Shown here: one piece after another, positions 1-6,895 of the stretch
Layout: the number at the start of each line of letters is the position of its first letter
Position numbering within the stretch: the stretch's first letter is position 1
Assembly: GCA_002787175.1 (NCBI GenBank)
Contig: PCWC01000110.1
Span: forward strand, 1,533-27,836
Source: Parcubacteria group bacterium CG11_big_fil_rev_8_21_14_0_20_39_22
GTDB taxonomy: Bacteria; Patescibacteriota; Minisyncoccia; Phycocordibacterales; GCA-002787175
Reading direction: 5' to 3'
Length of the DNA: 26,304 bases
The notes under the pieces: generated by a model
The model's input: the letters and a program-made list of their open reading frames with translations, nothing else
Database searches by the model: none
What the model was told of the DNA's origin: nothing
Program-made: the position numbers and the translations under genes

Positions 1-130
1 TCTTCAGTATCCGATAGACTCTTACTTATATACTTACCACTTTTAAGATTTGATATTCCAGATTTTAGATTAGTTCCTGTGTTCATGGTCTTATAATACA
101 CAAATCAACAATTTAGAGAAACTAAATCCC

Positions 131-157
131 AACTACGGCAACCTGGTTGCCGTAGTT
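131..157. terminator. Hairpin with 12-bp perfect stem
   Basis: AACTACGGCAAC (131-142) pairs perfectly with GTTGCCGTAGTT (146-157) around a CTG loop. The core CAACCTGGTTGC occurs again at about 178-189. It may terminate a gene left of the window. No T-run follows directly on either strand, so the terminator call is tentative. Apart from this and the next hairpin, nothing else is evident in 1-260. Confidence 0.45.
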
Positions 158-200
158 TACAAAAACCCTAATGGGGTCAACCTGGTTGCTTATCTTATCT

Positions 201-238
201 CTATAAAAAACAAACCCAATGCGCATTACATTGGGTTT
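201..238 (-). terminator. Rho-independent terminator of the 261-1184 gene
   Basis: A 10-bp stem AAACCCAATG (212-221) / CATTGGGTTT (229-238) has a 7-nt loop. Read on the minus strand it is followed by GTTTTTTATAG. It lies 22 bp after the stop codon of the minus-strand gene, the right place and polarity for an intrinsic terminator. Confidence 0.8.
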
Positions 239-260
239 GGGTGAAAGATCTAAAGAATCA

Positions 261-1184
261 TCAATGATGATTCCGATAATCGTACCGAGGGTCGTATTGC
301 CGACCCCTCGTACCGGTACTTCTATATCGAACCTCATTATAGAAGTCTGTTGTTTCGGTCCACCGAGGACCGCGGAAGATAGGACCATTCCGAAGTGCCT
401 CCGGAGTTACAGATTCGTAACTGTACTCAAGACCATCGGAATTTACCGCAGGTCCGGTATTGCGTCGAAACCGAATATCCGTCAAACTTCCGGCTCCCCA
501 AAACCATCTCCACCTCTTGCCTTCTTCGACTCGAGGTTGAGAAGGTTGATGAGGTTGCTCTACCACAACAGTCTGTTGTGGTGCCGGATTTTTGTAATCC
601 GACGAAGTATTACCTCCCTTCCTTACCGAAGGTGCCCAAGCATAAGACCTCGGGTCTCTCCTTACCGGATAATGGCTCCGGGAAACCTTTTTCGTTTCCC
701 TTTCCGGTTTTTTATCCGAAAAAGTCGGGATGTCTTTGCTTCTCCCTCCCCAAAAATCGGATTTCTCTTCTTTTGGTTTTGATGGATAGGTAGCAACTTG
801 GACCACTCCTTTATCCTCTTCGGATTCTTCCGAATCGTCCGAGGGGATTTCAATTTGAGCCAAAATCGGCTCTTGAACCTCCACATCTCCCCCCTCATCT
901 TCAATGATAACAGGAGAAAGTGTGTGAATTTGGATTTCAGGAGTTTCAACCTCCTCAACCTCTTTTTCTTCCGAAGAATCTCGCACTTGCGGGATTTCAT
1001 TCCACACAATTGCATTCTTCGGAAGAGGTTTCGGTCCGTTTCCACTTTTCCGAGACACAGTCCCGAAAGCGATGAAAACAAGCAGGACCAAGACGAAGAC
1101 TATACTTCCAGGATTTCCCATCCCGGTCGCAAATGCTATTTTGATAAGCAAAATCAGCAAAAAAATTCCTACGACTTCAGCCAT
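261..1184 (-). CDS. Two-TM protein with long charged, disordered tail; function unknown
   Basis: A 307-residue protein I do not recognise. Residues about 4-19 and 26-42 are hydrophobic and read as two membrane segments separated by a Gly/Asn turn. The rest is soluble and low in complexity: an acidic Glu/Asp/Pro stretch (about 65-125), then a Lys/Arg/Pro/Ser stretch, and a tail rich in Arg, Tyr and Gly ending in two His residues. This suggests a membrane-anchored protein with an extended tail. The start is well supported by AAGGAGTGATTT directly before the ATG, with a promoter about 50 nt further up and a clean terminator after the stop. It is more GC-rich than the housekeeping genes here and uses a strong Shine-Dalgarno site, which most of them lack. 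It is a real gene by context, but its function is open. Confidence 0.75.
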   Translation of the reverse strand: MAEVVGIFLLILLIKIAFATGMGNPGSIVFVLVLLVFIAFGTVSRKSGNGPKPLPKNAIVWNEIPQVRDSSEEKEVEEVETPEIQIHTLSPVIIEDEGGDVEVQEPILAQIEIPSDDSEESEEDKGVVQVATYPSKPKEEKSDFWGGRSKDIPTFSDKKPERETKKVSRSHYPVRRDPRSYAWAPSVRKGGNTSSDYKNPAPQQTVVVEQPHQPSQPRVEEGKRWRWFWGAGSLTDIRFRRNTGPAVNSDGLEYSYESVTPEALRNGPIFRGPRWTETTDFYNEVRYRSTGTRGRQYDPRYDYRNHH

Positions 1185-1234
1185 AAATCACTCCTTCTCT
1201 TTTTTTGAATTTTCAACCTATTTTAACTACTATA

Positions 1235-1263
1235 ATTATATCACACTTTATATAAAAAAGCAA
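1235..1263 (-). promoter_or_regulatory. Sigma70-type promoter for the 261-1184 gene
   Basis: Read on minus: TTGCTT (1258-1263), a 17-nt spacer, and a perfect TATAAT (1235-1240). The leader is about 45 nt and contains the Shine-Dalgarno sequence AAGGAG just before the ATG. Confidence 0.65.
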
Positions 1264-1300
1264 GCAAAATGAAGTTAACCCTTCACACCTCTTATTCCCA

Positions 1301-1390
1301 CTTTCTTAAAGGGGATGCCTGAAAGGCGGGGGATTTTAGAAATCCCTCCCCAGCACTTTCCGAAAGTGCTGGGTGCTCCCTTTAAGAAAG
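1301..1390. repeat. Multi-hairpin repeat element, copy 1 (complete)
   Basis: Outer arms CTTTCTTAAAGGG (1301-1313) and CCCTTTAAGAAAG (1378-1390) are perfect complements. They enclose three perfect small hairpins: GCC/GGC (1317-1327), GGGATTT/AAATCCC (1330-1346) and CCCAGCACTTTC/GAAAGTGCTGGG (1349-1373). Related but degenerate copies lie at about 3761-3820 and 17171-17215. This is a REP/MITE-like non-coding element. The plus-strand reading frame over it is judged spurious. Confidence 0.65.
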
Positions 1391-1448
1391 GGGGCATAGA
1401 GCCCTTTTTTCTCATAGGGGTGAGGGAGCGAATACTTCGGACAGAAGA

Positions 1449-1504
1449 CGGACAGATGGGCACCATCTCTCCCAATAATGGGAGTGATGGTGCCCATCTG
1501 TCCG
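1449..1504 (+). terminator. Very strong hairpin followed by T-run
   Basis: A 19-bp perfect arm (1449-1467 with 1486-1504), a T-T mismatch, then CTCCC/GGGAG closing on a 6-nt AATAAT loop. On plus it is followed by ACGGTCTATTTTTT. No protein gene on plus lies upstream, so it either ends an untranslated transcript from 1260-1450 or belongs to the neighbouring repeat element. The remainder of 1505-1674 shows only low-complexity pyrimidine-rich sequence. Confidence 0.55.
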
Positions 1505-1674
1505 ACGGTCTATTTTTTCCAAATCGGAGGATGTTTCTTTTTGTTTTCCAAATACACCCCTCCTTACATCAGAATGTAAGTGCTCCCCTCGTAGGGGAGA
1601 AAAAGAAGCACCCCTTTCTATTCTTTCTTCTCTTTCTTCTTCCTAAAAGCTATTCTTTTCCTAACATCTAACAC

Positions 1675-1709
1675 CTTACAGCTAAAAGCTACCATGCTAC
1701 AATATATCT
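1675..1709 (+). promoter_or_regulatory. pilB promoter, leaderless geometry
   Basis: CTTACA (1675-1680), exactly 17 nt, TACAAT (1698-1703), then 6 nt to the ATG at 1710. With a normal -10 to start distance, transcription would begin at or next to the A of the start codon, leaving no room for a Shine-Dalgarno site, and none is seen. Confidence 0.6.
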
Positions 1710-3389
1710 ATGACAATCCACTTTGACGAAGAGAAACAGGAACAAAAACTTGAAAGCCTCCGAAAGAGTGAGGAGGAAGAACTTCTACGATTACTTTCGG
1801 CAAAATACAACGTGCAGTATATAGACCTGGGTCCTATCTCCATAAACCTTGAGGCCTTACGCATAATACCCGAACAAATTTCAAGAGATGCAAAAATAAT
1901 AGGTTGGGACAAGATTGGCAAACGTCTTAAAGTCGCTCTTCTATCACCTCAAAATGATGCTACTAAAAAAGTACTAAAAGACCTGGAAGAAAAAGGTTAT
2001 GAAGTCACTGTTTATATGGCACCGACCGCCAGTCTTAAAAAAGGATGGGATCTGTACAAAGACCTATCCTACGCCATAAAAAGCAAAGCTGGAGCATTTG
2101 AGATATCAAACGAAGATATAAACGACCTGCTTGGCAAAATGCACTCCGTCGAAGATGTTAAAAAGTCGATAACAGAGATTGTTTCGATGAAGAAGAGTCT
2201 AAAAATATCGAAACTTGCCGAGATAATTCTCGCGGGAGCTCTTGCTCTCAAAGCATCGGACATACATCTTGAACCAGAAGAAGAAAAAGTTCGTCTTCGT
2301 TACCGACTTGATGGGGTCTTAAATAACATATTAAATATAGAGTCGGAAACATACTCACTTATACTTTCAAGAATCAAATTACTATCAGGACTTAAATTAA
2401 ACGTAAAAGACTCCGCTCAAGACGGGAGATTTTCGATTGAGCTTGAGGGTGACGATATAGAAATCCGTACCTCAATACTTCCAGGCGCTTACAATGAGTC
2501 GATAGTACTTCGAGTCCTCAACCCCAACGCAATATCGGTACCGCTCGAAGAAATGGGTATTCCGGATCGACTTTATAAAACTCTTGAAAGAGAGATAAAG
2601 AGACCGAACGGTATGCTTCTTACCACAGGACCTACAGGATCGGGAAAAACAACAACCCTCTACGCCTTTTTAAAGAAAGTCCACAGTCCGGATATAAAAA
2701 TCATAACCATTGAAGACCCGATAGAATATCACTTACCCGGAATTGTTCAGACCCAAACAAACAGAGAGAAGAAATACACCTTCGCTTCCGGACTTAGAAG
2801 TGCTCTTCGCCAAGACCCAGACATAATAATGGTTGGTGAAGTTCGAGACGATGAAACGGCTTCTATTGCTGTAAACGCAGCTCTTACCGGTCACTTGGTT
2901 TTCTCAACCCTACACACAAACACCGCAGCAGGTGCCTTCCCCCGACTTATAGACCTCGGCATCAATCCGAAGGTTGTTACCTCCGCCATAAATGTTTCGA
3001 TGGCTCAAAGACTCGTGAGAAAGTTGTGTCCCGATTGCAAAAAAGAAATCACTCTTGAAGGTGAGAATAAAAACTTAATTGAATCAATCGCAAAAACTTT
3101 GCCAAAAGACTTACCCGAAGTCCAAACAGAAAAGATGTGGACACCCGCAGGGTGTGACAAATGTCACAATACTGGCTATAAAGGCAGGATAGGAGTTTTT
3201 GAAGCGATTCTAACGGACAGAGAGGTTGAAAAAGTTATTTTAGACAATCCGAGCGAACGTGAAATCAAACAAGCTGCTTCATCACAAGGAATACTTGATA
3301 TGAAACAAGACGGTATTGTAAAAATCCTCGCAGGCACAACTTCACTCGAAGAATTAGAAAGAGTTCTTGACCTCAAAGATGATGTGTAG
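1710..3389 (+). CDS. pilB: Type IV pilus/type II secretion assembly ATPase PilB/GspE
   Basis: A hexameric cytoplasmic ATPase that powers extension of type IV pili or related filaments. The 559-residue protein has an N-terminal GspE-N/MshEN-like region (about 1-160). The motor domain follows with Walker A GPTGSGKT (307-314), Asp box ITIEDPIEY (332-340), Walker B with DPDIIMVGEVRDDET (369-383) and His box GHLVFSTLHT (394-403). The zinc-binding tetracysteine C440/C443/C482/C485 marks the PilB/GspE branch and argues against the retraction ATPase PilT. Length is normal. No other pilus gene is nearby, so the partners must be elsewhere. The start is fixed by the promoter geometry; there is no ribosome binding site. 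No intrinsic terminator is visible after the stop. Family assignment is secure. Pilus versus another filament cannot be decided here. Confidence 0.95.
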   Translation: MTIHFDEEKQEQKLESLRKSEEEELLRLLSAKYNVQYIDLGPISINLEALRIIPEQISRDAKIIGWDKIGKRLKVALLSPQNDATKKVLKDLEEKGYEVTVYMAPTASLKKGWDLYKDLSYAIKSKAGAFEISNEDINDLLGKMHSVEDVKKSITEIVSMKKSLKISKLAEIILAGALALKASDIHLEPEEEKVRLRYRLDGVLNNILNIESETYSLILSRIKLLSGLKLNVKDSAQDGRFSIELEGDDIEIRTSILPGAYNESIVLRVLNPNAISVPLEEMGIPDRLYKTLEREIKRPNGMLLTTGPTGSGKTTTLYAFLKKVHSPDIKIITIEDPIEYHLPGIVQTQTNREKKYTFASGLRSALRQDPDIIMVGEVRDDETASIAVNAALTGHLVFSTLHTNTAAGAFPRLIDLGINPKVVTSAINVSMAQRLVRKLCPDCKKEITLEGENKNLIESIAKTLPKDLPEVQTEKMWTPAGCDKCHNTGYKGRIGVFEAILTDREVEKVILDNPSEREIKQAASSQGILDMKQDGIVKILAGTTSLEELERVLDLKDDV

Positions 3390-3440
3390 AGATGCTAACA
3401 TTATCTTAAAACTATAAAATAAAAATAATTTTTTGTACCG

Positions 3441-3469
3441 TTGCATCGCAGGGTTTCAAAGGGTATAGT
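3441..3469 (+). promoter_or_regulatory. Promoter before the candidate structured RNA
   Basis: TTGCAT (3441-3446), a 17-nt spacer and TATAGT (3464-3469) give a predicted start near 3476, about 20 nt before the long inverted repeat. A competing minus-strand candidate is TTGACA (3719-3724) with TAAGCT (3696-3701), spaced 17 nt, reading across the same structure. Confidence 0.5.
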
Positions 3470-3475
3470 AAACAT

Positions 3476-3660
3476 TGAGTTAGGAAACAAAAAATTCCAA
3501 CCCATAAACCTCTAAACAAAACTTTTATAAGGCTAAAAGTTAGCATAAAATCCAAGAAATAAACGCGCATTTCGATTAAATAATCGAAAACCCGAAGTAC
3601 CCTCGATGAAACGCAGTATTTTGTTTAGAGGCGTATGTGTTGGAACAAACCGCAAGATAA
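3476..3660 (+). ncRNA. Candidate structured non-coding RNA
   Basis: Arms 3495-3521 and 3619-3645 are complementary at 24 of 27 positions and would close a 97-nt interior. Inside are two perfect hairpins: GCTAA/TTAGC (3532-3544, loop AAG) and TTTCGATTA/TAATCGAAA (3570-3589, loop AA). No convincing reading frame covers it and a promoter sits just upstream on plus. If transcribed on minus instead, the closing stem is followed by TTTTTTG, which resembles a terminator. I could not match it to tmRNA, RNase P RNA or SRP RNA, because none of their conserved motifs are visible. The strand is uncertain. The rest of the 3390-3838 gap holds only the truncated repeat. Confidence 0.45.
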
Positions 3661-3760
3661 ACCCATAAAAGGTAAATCTTTGCTGTACGAAAGAAAGCTT
3701 AGCATACATTCCTTTTAATGTCAAGGTTATCTCTTTAACTCCTCTCATCTCTTAATTTCT

Positions 3761-3820
3761 CCTTTCTTAAAGGGGGTGTCCGATTCGGAGGGGATGGAGG
3801 ATTTAAATCCCCCCCTTCGA
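3761..3820. repeat. Hairpin repeat, copy 2 (truncated)
   Basis: CCTTTCTTAAAGGGGG followed by a TCCGATTCGGA hairpin and GGATTTAAATCC, in the same order as in the element at 1301-1390. The right outer arm and the third hairpin are missing. The copy ends about 20 bp before the ruvB start codon. It therefore supplies most of the ruvB upstream sequence and an open in-frame extension. Confidence 0.5.
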
Positions 3821-3838
3821 GTACTCCTTTTTATTTGT

Positions 3839-4864
3839 ATGAACAACCAACCAGACCAGATAATAAATCCTGATGAAAATTTGGAATCATTTTTGGACCA
3901 GACATTGCGACCAGATCGTTTTGATGAATACATAGGTCAAGAAAATATAAAACAAAACCTCAAAATCCTACTTGGAGCCGCTAAGGGTCGAGGTCACCCA
4001 CCCGAACATATACTTTTTTACGGACCCCCTGGTCTTGGCAAAACCACTTTGGCACACCTTATAGCCAAAGAAATGAACGCTCAGATAAAAGCGACCTCAG
4101 GTCCAGCTATAGAAAAAGTTGGAGACTTGGCGTCGGTTCTTACCAACCTAAGCGCAGGAGACATACTATTTATTGATGAGATACACCGATTAAACAAAGC
4201 AGTGGAAGAAGTACTCTACCCCGCAATGGAGGCCGGTTCTATTGATATAATCATAGGCAAAGGTCCGTCAGCTCGAACAATACAGCTCGATCTCCCACCT
4301 TTTACACTCATTGCGGCAACTACAAGAATTGCAATGCTCTCATCACCTCTTCGTTCAAGGTTTTCGGGAGGAGTGTTTCGACTTGAGTTTTACAAAGAAG
4401 AAGAAATTGAAAAAATAATCGAGAGGTCTTCCAGAATACTTTCGATAAAAACAGATCTTCGAGCGATCAAGGAAATTGCCCGGCGAAGTCGTTTTACTCC
4501 CCGAACAGCCAACTATCTTTTAAAAAGAGCCCGAGACTTGGCAGAAATGAAGAAAGAAGAGTTGTCGAGAGATATAACTGAAGAAGCTCTTTCTCTTATC
4601 GGTATAGACAATGCCGGACTTACCTCATCTGATAGGGTTTTAATTGCGACTATAGCCGAAAAATTCTCCGGCGGACCAGTAGGATTATCCACTCTCGGCG
4701 CGGCTCTATCCGAAGAACAATCAACCATCGAAGAAGTCCACGAACCCTACCTTATCCAATGCGGATTTTTAGAAAGAACACCGAGAGGAAGGGTTATCAC
4801 AGAAAAAGGATACCACCACCTCGGTCTTAAAGTCCCGGCAAACATACAGGAAAAACTTCTCTAA
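3839..4864 (+). CDS. ruvB: Holliday junction branch-migration helicase RuvB
   Basis: AAA+ motor that, with RuvA, drives branch migration of Holliday junctions during recombination repair. From the chosen ATG the protein has 341 residues, the normal RuvB length. Seen: Walker A GPPGLGKT (62-69), Walker B ILFIDEIH (109-116), sensor 1 TTR (161-163), the RSRF arginine-finger region (172-175) and a C-terminal winged helix with GFLERTPRGRVIT (309-321). The frame is open to an ATG at 3776, but that 21-residue extension is encoded by a dispersed repeat and has no family counterpart, so I start at 3839. There is no Shine-Dalgarno sequence. ruvA is not in the window; ruvC is about 3 kb downstream. A small hairpin overlaps the stop codon. 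Confidence 0.95.
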   Translation: MNNQPDQIINPDENLESFLDQTLRPDRFDEYIGQENIKQNLKILLGAAKGRGHPPEHILFYGPPGLGKTTLAHLIAKEMNAQIKATSGPAIEKVGDLASVLTNLSAGDILFIDEIHRLNKAVEEVLYPAMEAGSIDIIIGKGPSARTIQLDLPPFTLIAATTRIAMLSSPLRSRFSGGVFRLEFYKEEEIEKIIERSSRILSIKTDLRAIKEIARRSRFTPRTANYLLKRARDLAEMKKEELSRDITEEALSLIGIDNAGLTSSDRVLIATIAEKFSGGPVGLSTLGAALSEEQSTIEEVHEPYLIQCGFLERTPRGRVITEKGYHHLGLKVPANIQEKLL

Positions 4865-4878
4865 AACCGAGAAGTTTT
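4852..4878 (+). terminator. Hairpin overlapping the ruvB stop
   Basis: AAAACTTCTC (4852-4861) pairs with GAGAAGTTTT (4869-4878) around a 7-nt loop. The stop codon lies in the stem/loop. The T4 tract followed by GG makes it a modest intrinsic terminator. Confidence 0.5.
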
Positions 4879-4906
4879 GGCTTGTAAGTCTTATAACATA
4901 CGCAAT

Positions 4907-4956
4907 TACAAAGAAACACTGGTTTTAACATATGTTAAAACCAGTGTTTCTTTGTA
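4907..4956. repeat. 50-bp perfect palindrome between convergent genes
   Basis: Positions 4907-4931 are the exact reverse complement of 4932-4956 with no spacer; the centre is AACATATGTT. It lies between the convergent ruvB and DHH-like genes. It could act as a bidirectional terminator (hairpin in RNA) or extrude as a cruciform in DNA. No T-run of note follows it. Confidence 0.7.
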
Positions 4957-4989
4957 TTCTGAAACTCGTCTTGGTTTTGATTTACAAAC

Positions 4990-5198
4990 AAAAACCCGAA
5001 TTCGAGAACAAAGATATATAGACGAAAGAAACTCTTGAGGAGAGAGATTTCCGCCCCGCCCCAGTTTTACGGTTGATATTAGTAGCTTAATAAACTCTCA
5101 TTTTCAAATTACCATCTGTAGGTTACTATATTTGATACAAAACTGGGGCGGGACAAAAAATTCCTTTCATCTACCTCCGTCCCCGAATTCGGGTTTTT
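4990..5198. repeat. Nested inverted repeats in intergenic gap
   Basis: Outer arms AAAAACCCGAATTCG (4990-5004) and its exact complement (5184-5198) enclose inner arms CCCGCCCCAGTTTT (5055-5068) and complement (5139-5152). The inner interval is AT-rich and shows no reading frame. The arrangement resembles a small non-autonomous mobile element or a folded transcript end. Together with the palindrome and the hairpins at 5234-5301 it accounts for most of the 460-bp gap 4865-5323. Confidence 0.5.
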
Positions 5199-5233
5199 CA
5201 ACTGAGAACTTTCTAAAACTCTATAGACCTTTC

Positions 5234-5301
5234 ATTCGCCTCGGGCGAATCATCGGCCTAATAAAGTCCGGCACGAACAAAAATATATTTTGTCGTGCCG
5301 G
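5234..5301 (-). terminator. Two hairpins downstream of the DHH-like gene
   Basis: ATTCGCC/GGCGAAT (5234-5250, loop TCG), and a long stem CCGGCACGA..CAAAA (5268-5281, one bulged A) with TTTTGTCGTGCCGG (5288-5301). They follow the stop codon of the minus-strand gene by 22 bp and are probably its transcript end. No strong T-run follows. Confidence 0.5.
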
Positions 5302-5323
5302 ATGAAAGAACTTAGCTCCAAAC

Positions 5324-6190
5324 TCATCGGATGAGTTTGAGCACTTCGTCTTGAGGAGCGTAACCGCCCCAAAAGGCGGATTCCCCCGCCTTGGCGAATC
5401 CGGAGCCACCACCCCAGCTTCCCTGAAACTTTTCCTTGAGCGAGGCACATATTGCACCATCGCCAAAGTAGTTGGACTCTCCGTCACCGGAGAGAACCAA
5501 CAAATTCTCTCGCCCGTCCGGCCATGTGCCGAACAAGCGGTCGGTGATTGTGGCGCACTTGGAGTGCGCCAGGCGGACAACTAGTAGCCCACTGTCCAGT
5601 TTTTCAGCCGAAGCGATTGCTCGCTCGGCTTCCGCCTCTTGCGAGACGGTTATCCCCTGGGCGGCGCGGTCGGCTGCCCGCACACGACTGACTTCTTCCG
5701 GCGTCGCTCCGATTCGAAGCATAGCCGGAATGTAGCCGCTGTCGTTTGCGGCAACCAACTCGACCCACCGGCGAGTTGAGTTGGATATATTGAATCCATC
5801 CTCTTCAAGGATGGATAAAACTTGAAGCACCGACGGCGGACGGTGCGCCTCCTCACCGTGGTGATCGATTGACCACTCGGTGTTATAAGAGGCTATCCCG
5901 GAGGACGGACTTTGGTATTCAAACCCCTCCCATCCAGAGGGTCTGCACTCTACAAAGAATGCTCCCTCAAATTCACTTCCTGTGGCGGGGTCTAACAAAG
6001 TTTTGTATTTTCTGCGACCCGTTCCTATCCATGACATGCTAGTGTCTTTTGGCTGGAGACCGAGGTCTCCAGGGGTGTATGAGTGATCCCCCCACTTTTT
6101 TTTCGGCTGGACAAACCTTCGTCCAGCCATTGCGAGCAGTTGTTTGGTAACTTCCATTTCGAGGTCATTTCCACCTAAAACAAATATCAT
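5324..6190 (-). CDS. Divergent DHH-like phosphoesterase/hydrolase
   Basis: A 288-residue soluble protein. Residues 108-111 read IDHH. A second acidic site AANDSG (147-152) follows at the spacing of the last metal-binding Asp in DHH phosphoesterases. A glycine-rich stretch at 257-279 sits where DHHA1 domains carry their GG motif. The first DHH motifs (HxDxDG) are not recognisable: the N-terminus starts IFVLGGNDLEMEV. The fold is therefore an inference and the substrate is unknown. I chose the ATG at 6190, 11 nt after AAAGGAG. A TTG at 6211 is possible but overlaps that site. The gene is clearly more GC-rich than the surrounding housekeeping genes, has its own promoter, and is isolated between convergent and divergent neighbours, all consistent with recent acquisition. 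Confidence 0.6.
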   Translation of the reverse strand: MIFVLGGNDLEMEVTKQLLAMAGRRFVQPKKKWGDHSYTPGDLGLQPKDTSMSWIGTGRRKYKTLLDPATGSEFEGAFFVECRPSGWEGFEYQSPSSGIASYNTEWSIDHHGEEAHRPPSVLQVLSILEEDGFNISNSTRRWVELVAANDSGYIPAMLRIGATPEEVSRVRAADRAAQGITVSQEAEAERAIASAEKLDSGLLVVRLAHSKCATITDRLFGTWPDGRENLLVLSGDGESNYFGDGAICASLKEKFQGSWGGGSGFAKAGESAFWGGYAPQDEVLKLIR

Positions 6191-6323
6191 GATCTTTCGG
6201 GCTCCTTTCAATGGCCCAATTTTCTACAGGTGGTTACGTCTGCAGAACACGCTTCGGAGTCTTCTCCTATCAACCGACCACAAAATTTTAAATGTCGTGA
6301 TCAGCTGAAAAAGATGGAGAATT

Positions 6324-6440
6324 TTAATGTGGGCAAGTTTTGTGTAGGAGTTTGGCGTTTACCAAGACCCCTTCTGTTGGTTCGTCACCCGTCCATAGTT
6401 TTCCCGGAGACCCAATTCCCCTTTTAATTTTTACTATCAT
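6324..6440 (-). CDS. Possible 38-aa leader protein
   Basis: A short ORF inside the long leader of the DHH-like gene. Its ATG is preceded by AAGGAGGGGTGAAAG, an almost ideal Shine-Dalgarno site. The product starts MIVKIKRGIGSPGKLW and ends KTCPH; it is basic and has no membrane segment. A 22-codon ORF (6437-6505) ends in an ATGA overlap with this start, as in translational coupling. It could be an unannotated small protein, a regulatory leader peptide, or chance. The ribosome binding site is the main evidence. I recognise no family. Confidence 0.4.
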   Translation of the reverse strand: MIVKIKRGIGSPGKLWTGDEPTEGVLVNAKLLHKTCPH

Positions 6441-6505
6441 CTTTCACCCCTCCTTCTTGGGGTTATTTGAAACTGTTTTACGCCGGTTGATTCAACGGCG
6501 GGCAT
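6437..6505 (-). CDS. Possible 22-aa upstream ORF, ATGA-coupled
   Basis: ATG at 6505, ending in TGA at 6437-6439, which overlaps the ATG of the 38-aa ORF. The coupled SD of the next ORF lies within its last codons (encoding RRRG). It has no SD of its own, so this is the weaker half of the pair. Confidence 0.25.
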   Translation of the reverse strand: MPAVESTGVKQFQITPRRRGER

Positions 6506-6572
6506 TTGAGCTTACACCATGTAAACCTTGCCTATGGACAGCAAAACAAATTTTGTTTTGTCTCGCTCTCAA
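6480..6572 (-). promoter_or_regulatory. Hairpins in the DHH-gene leader
   Basis: CGCCGGTTGA/TCAACGGCG (about 6481-6500, one bulged G) and CAAAACAAA/TTTGTTTTG (about 6543-6561) are predicted stems in the 5' leader of the minus-strand transcript. They could belong to an attenuator or riboswitch-like leader. No known riboswitch class is recognised. Confidence 0.3.
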
Positions 6573-6652
6573 CCGCCCTTGGGCGCTATTTAAATTTTAA
6601 AGAGCATTCACTCTTTCGGAATGTAGTCAATTTCAATGTCCTTTCTATTTTA

Positions 6653-6681
6653 AGTATAGCATACTATATCCAAGTTGTCAA
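6653..6681 (-). promoter_or_regulatory. Near-consensus sigma70 promoter
   Basis: On minus: TTGACA (6676-6681), 17 nt, TATACT (6653-6658). It is the best promoter in the window. Transcription should start near 6646, about 455 nt before the DHH-like start codon, implying a long leader or a separate small transcript. Confidence 0.75.
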
Positions 6682-6895
6682 TCCGAAACTCTCTTACATT
6701 CAACCTCCAACATGCCCATTTTCATCAAAACACCCTTTAAAATAGCCCTTTTATAGTCTATACTATAGCCACAGTAGTATAGATTGCTTGCTTTTTAGTA
6801 AATTAAGGGTATTAAATCAAAAACTTTAACTTAAAGCGACCTGCTTGCCGGCGAGGCGGGAACTAACTTACCACCTTTTAACTTGAAACTTACCT
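6682..6895 (+). other. yebC upstream region
   Basis: AT-rich non-coding DNA. It contains the dyad TATAGT-CTAT-ACTATA (6752-6767) and a GCC/GGC-rich hairpin-like stretch near 6846-6860, followed by ACTTACC repeats. The dyad could be an operator or promoter part for yebC, but I find no clean -35/-10 pair, and the yebC ATG has no Shine-Dalgarno sequence. Confidence 0.3.

Noticed and set aside
219..1208. Plus-strand and second minus-strand frames over the two-TM protein gene
   Set aside because: The frame with AAGGAG, promoter and terminator is the minus-strand 307-aa one. The rest are shadows caused by biased codons.
1315..1671. 118-aa plus-strand frame between the two divergent genes
   Set aside because: It runs through repeat hairpins and a strong terminator, has no ribosome binding site, and its composition follows the repeats.
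3476..3660. Known RNA identities: tmRNA, RNase P RNA, SRP RNA
   Set aside because: None of their conserved segments, such as the T-arm, the P4 core or the SRP tetraloop region, is visible on either strand.
3533..3748. 71-aa minus-strand frame over the candidate RNA
   Set aside because: No start signals and no family resemblance. The base-pairing structure explains the sequence better.
3776..3838. In-frame 21-residue N-terminal extension of RuvB
   Set aside because: It is encoded by a dispersed hairpin repeat and has no counterpart in RuvB proteins. The ATG at 3839 gives the normal length.
5250..6211. Frames on both strands overlapping the DHH-like gene
   Set aside because: They are shadow frames in GC-rich DNA without start signals. 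The DHH-like frame has the SD, promoter and motifs.
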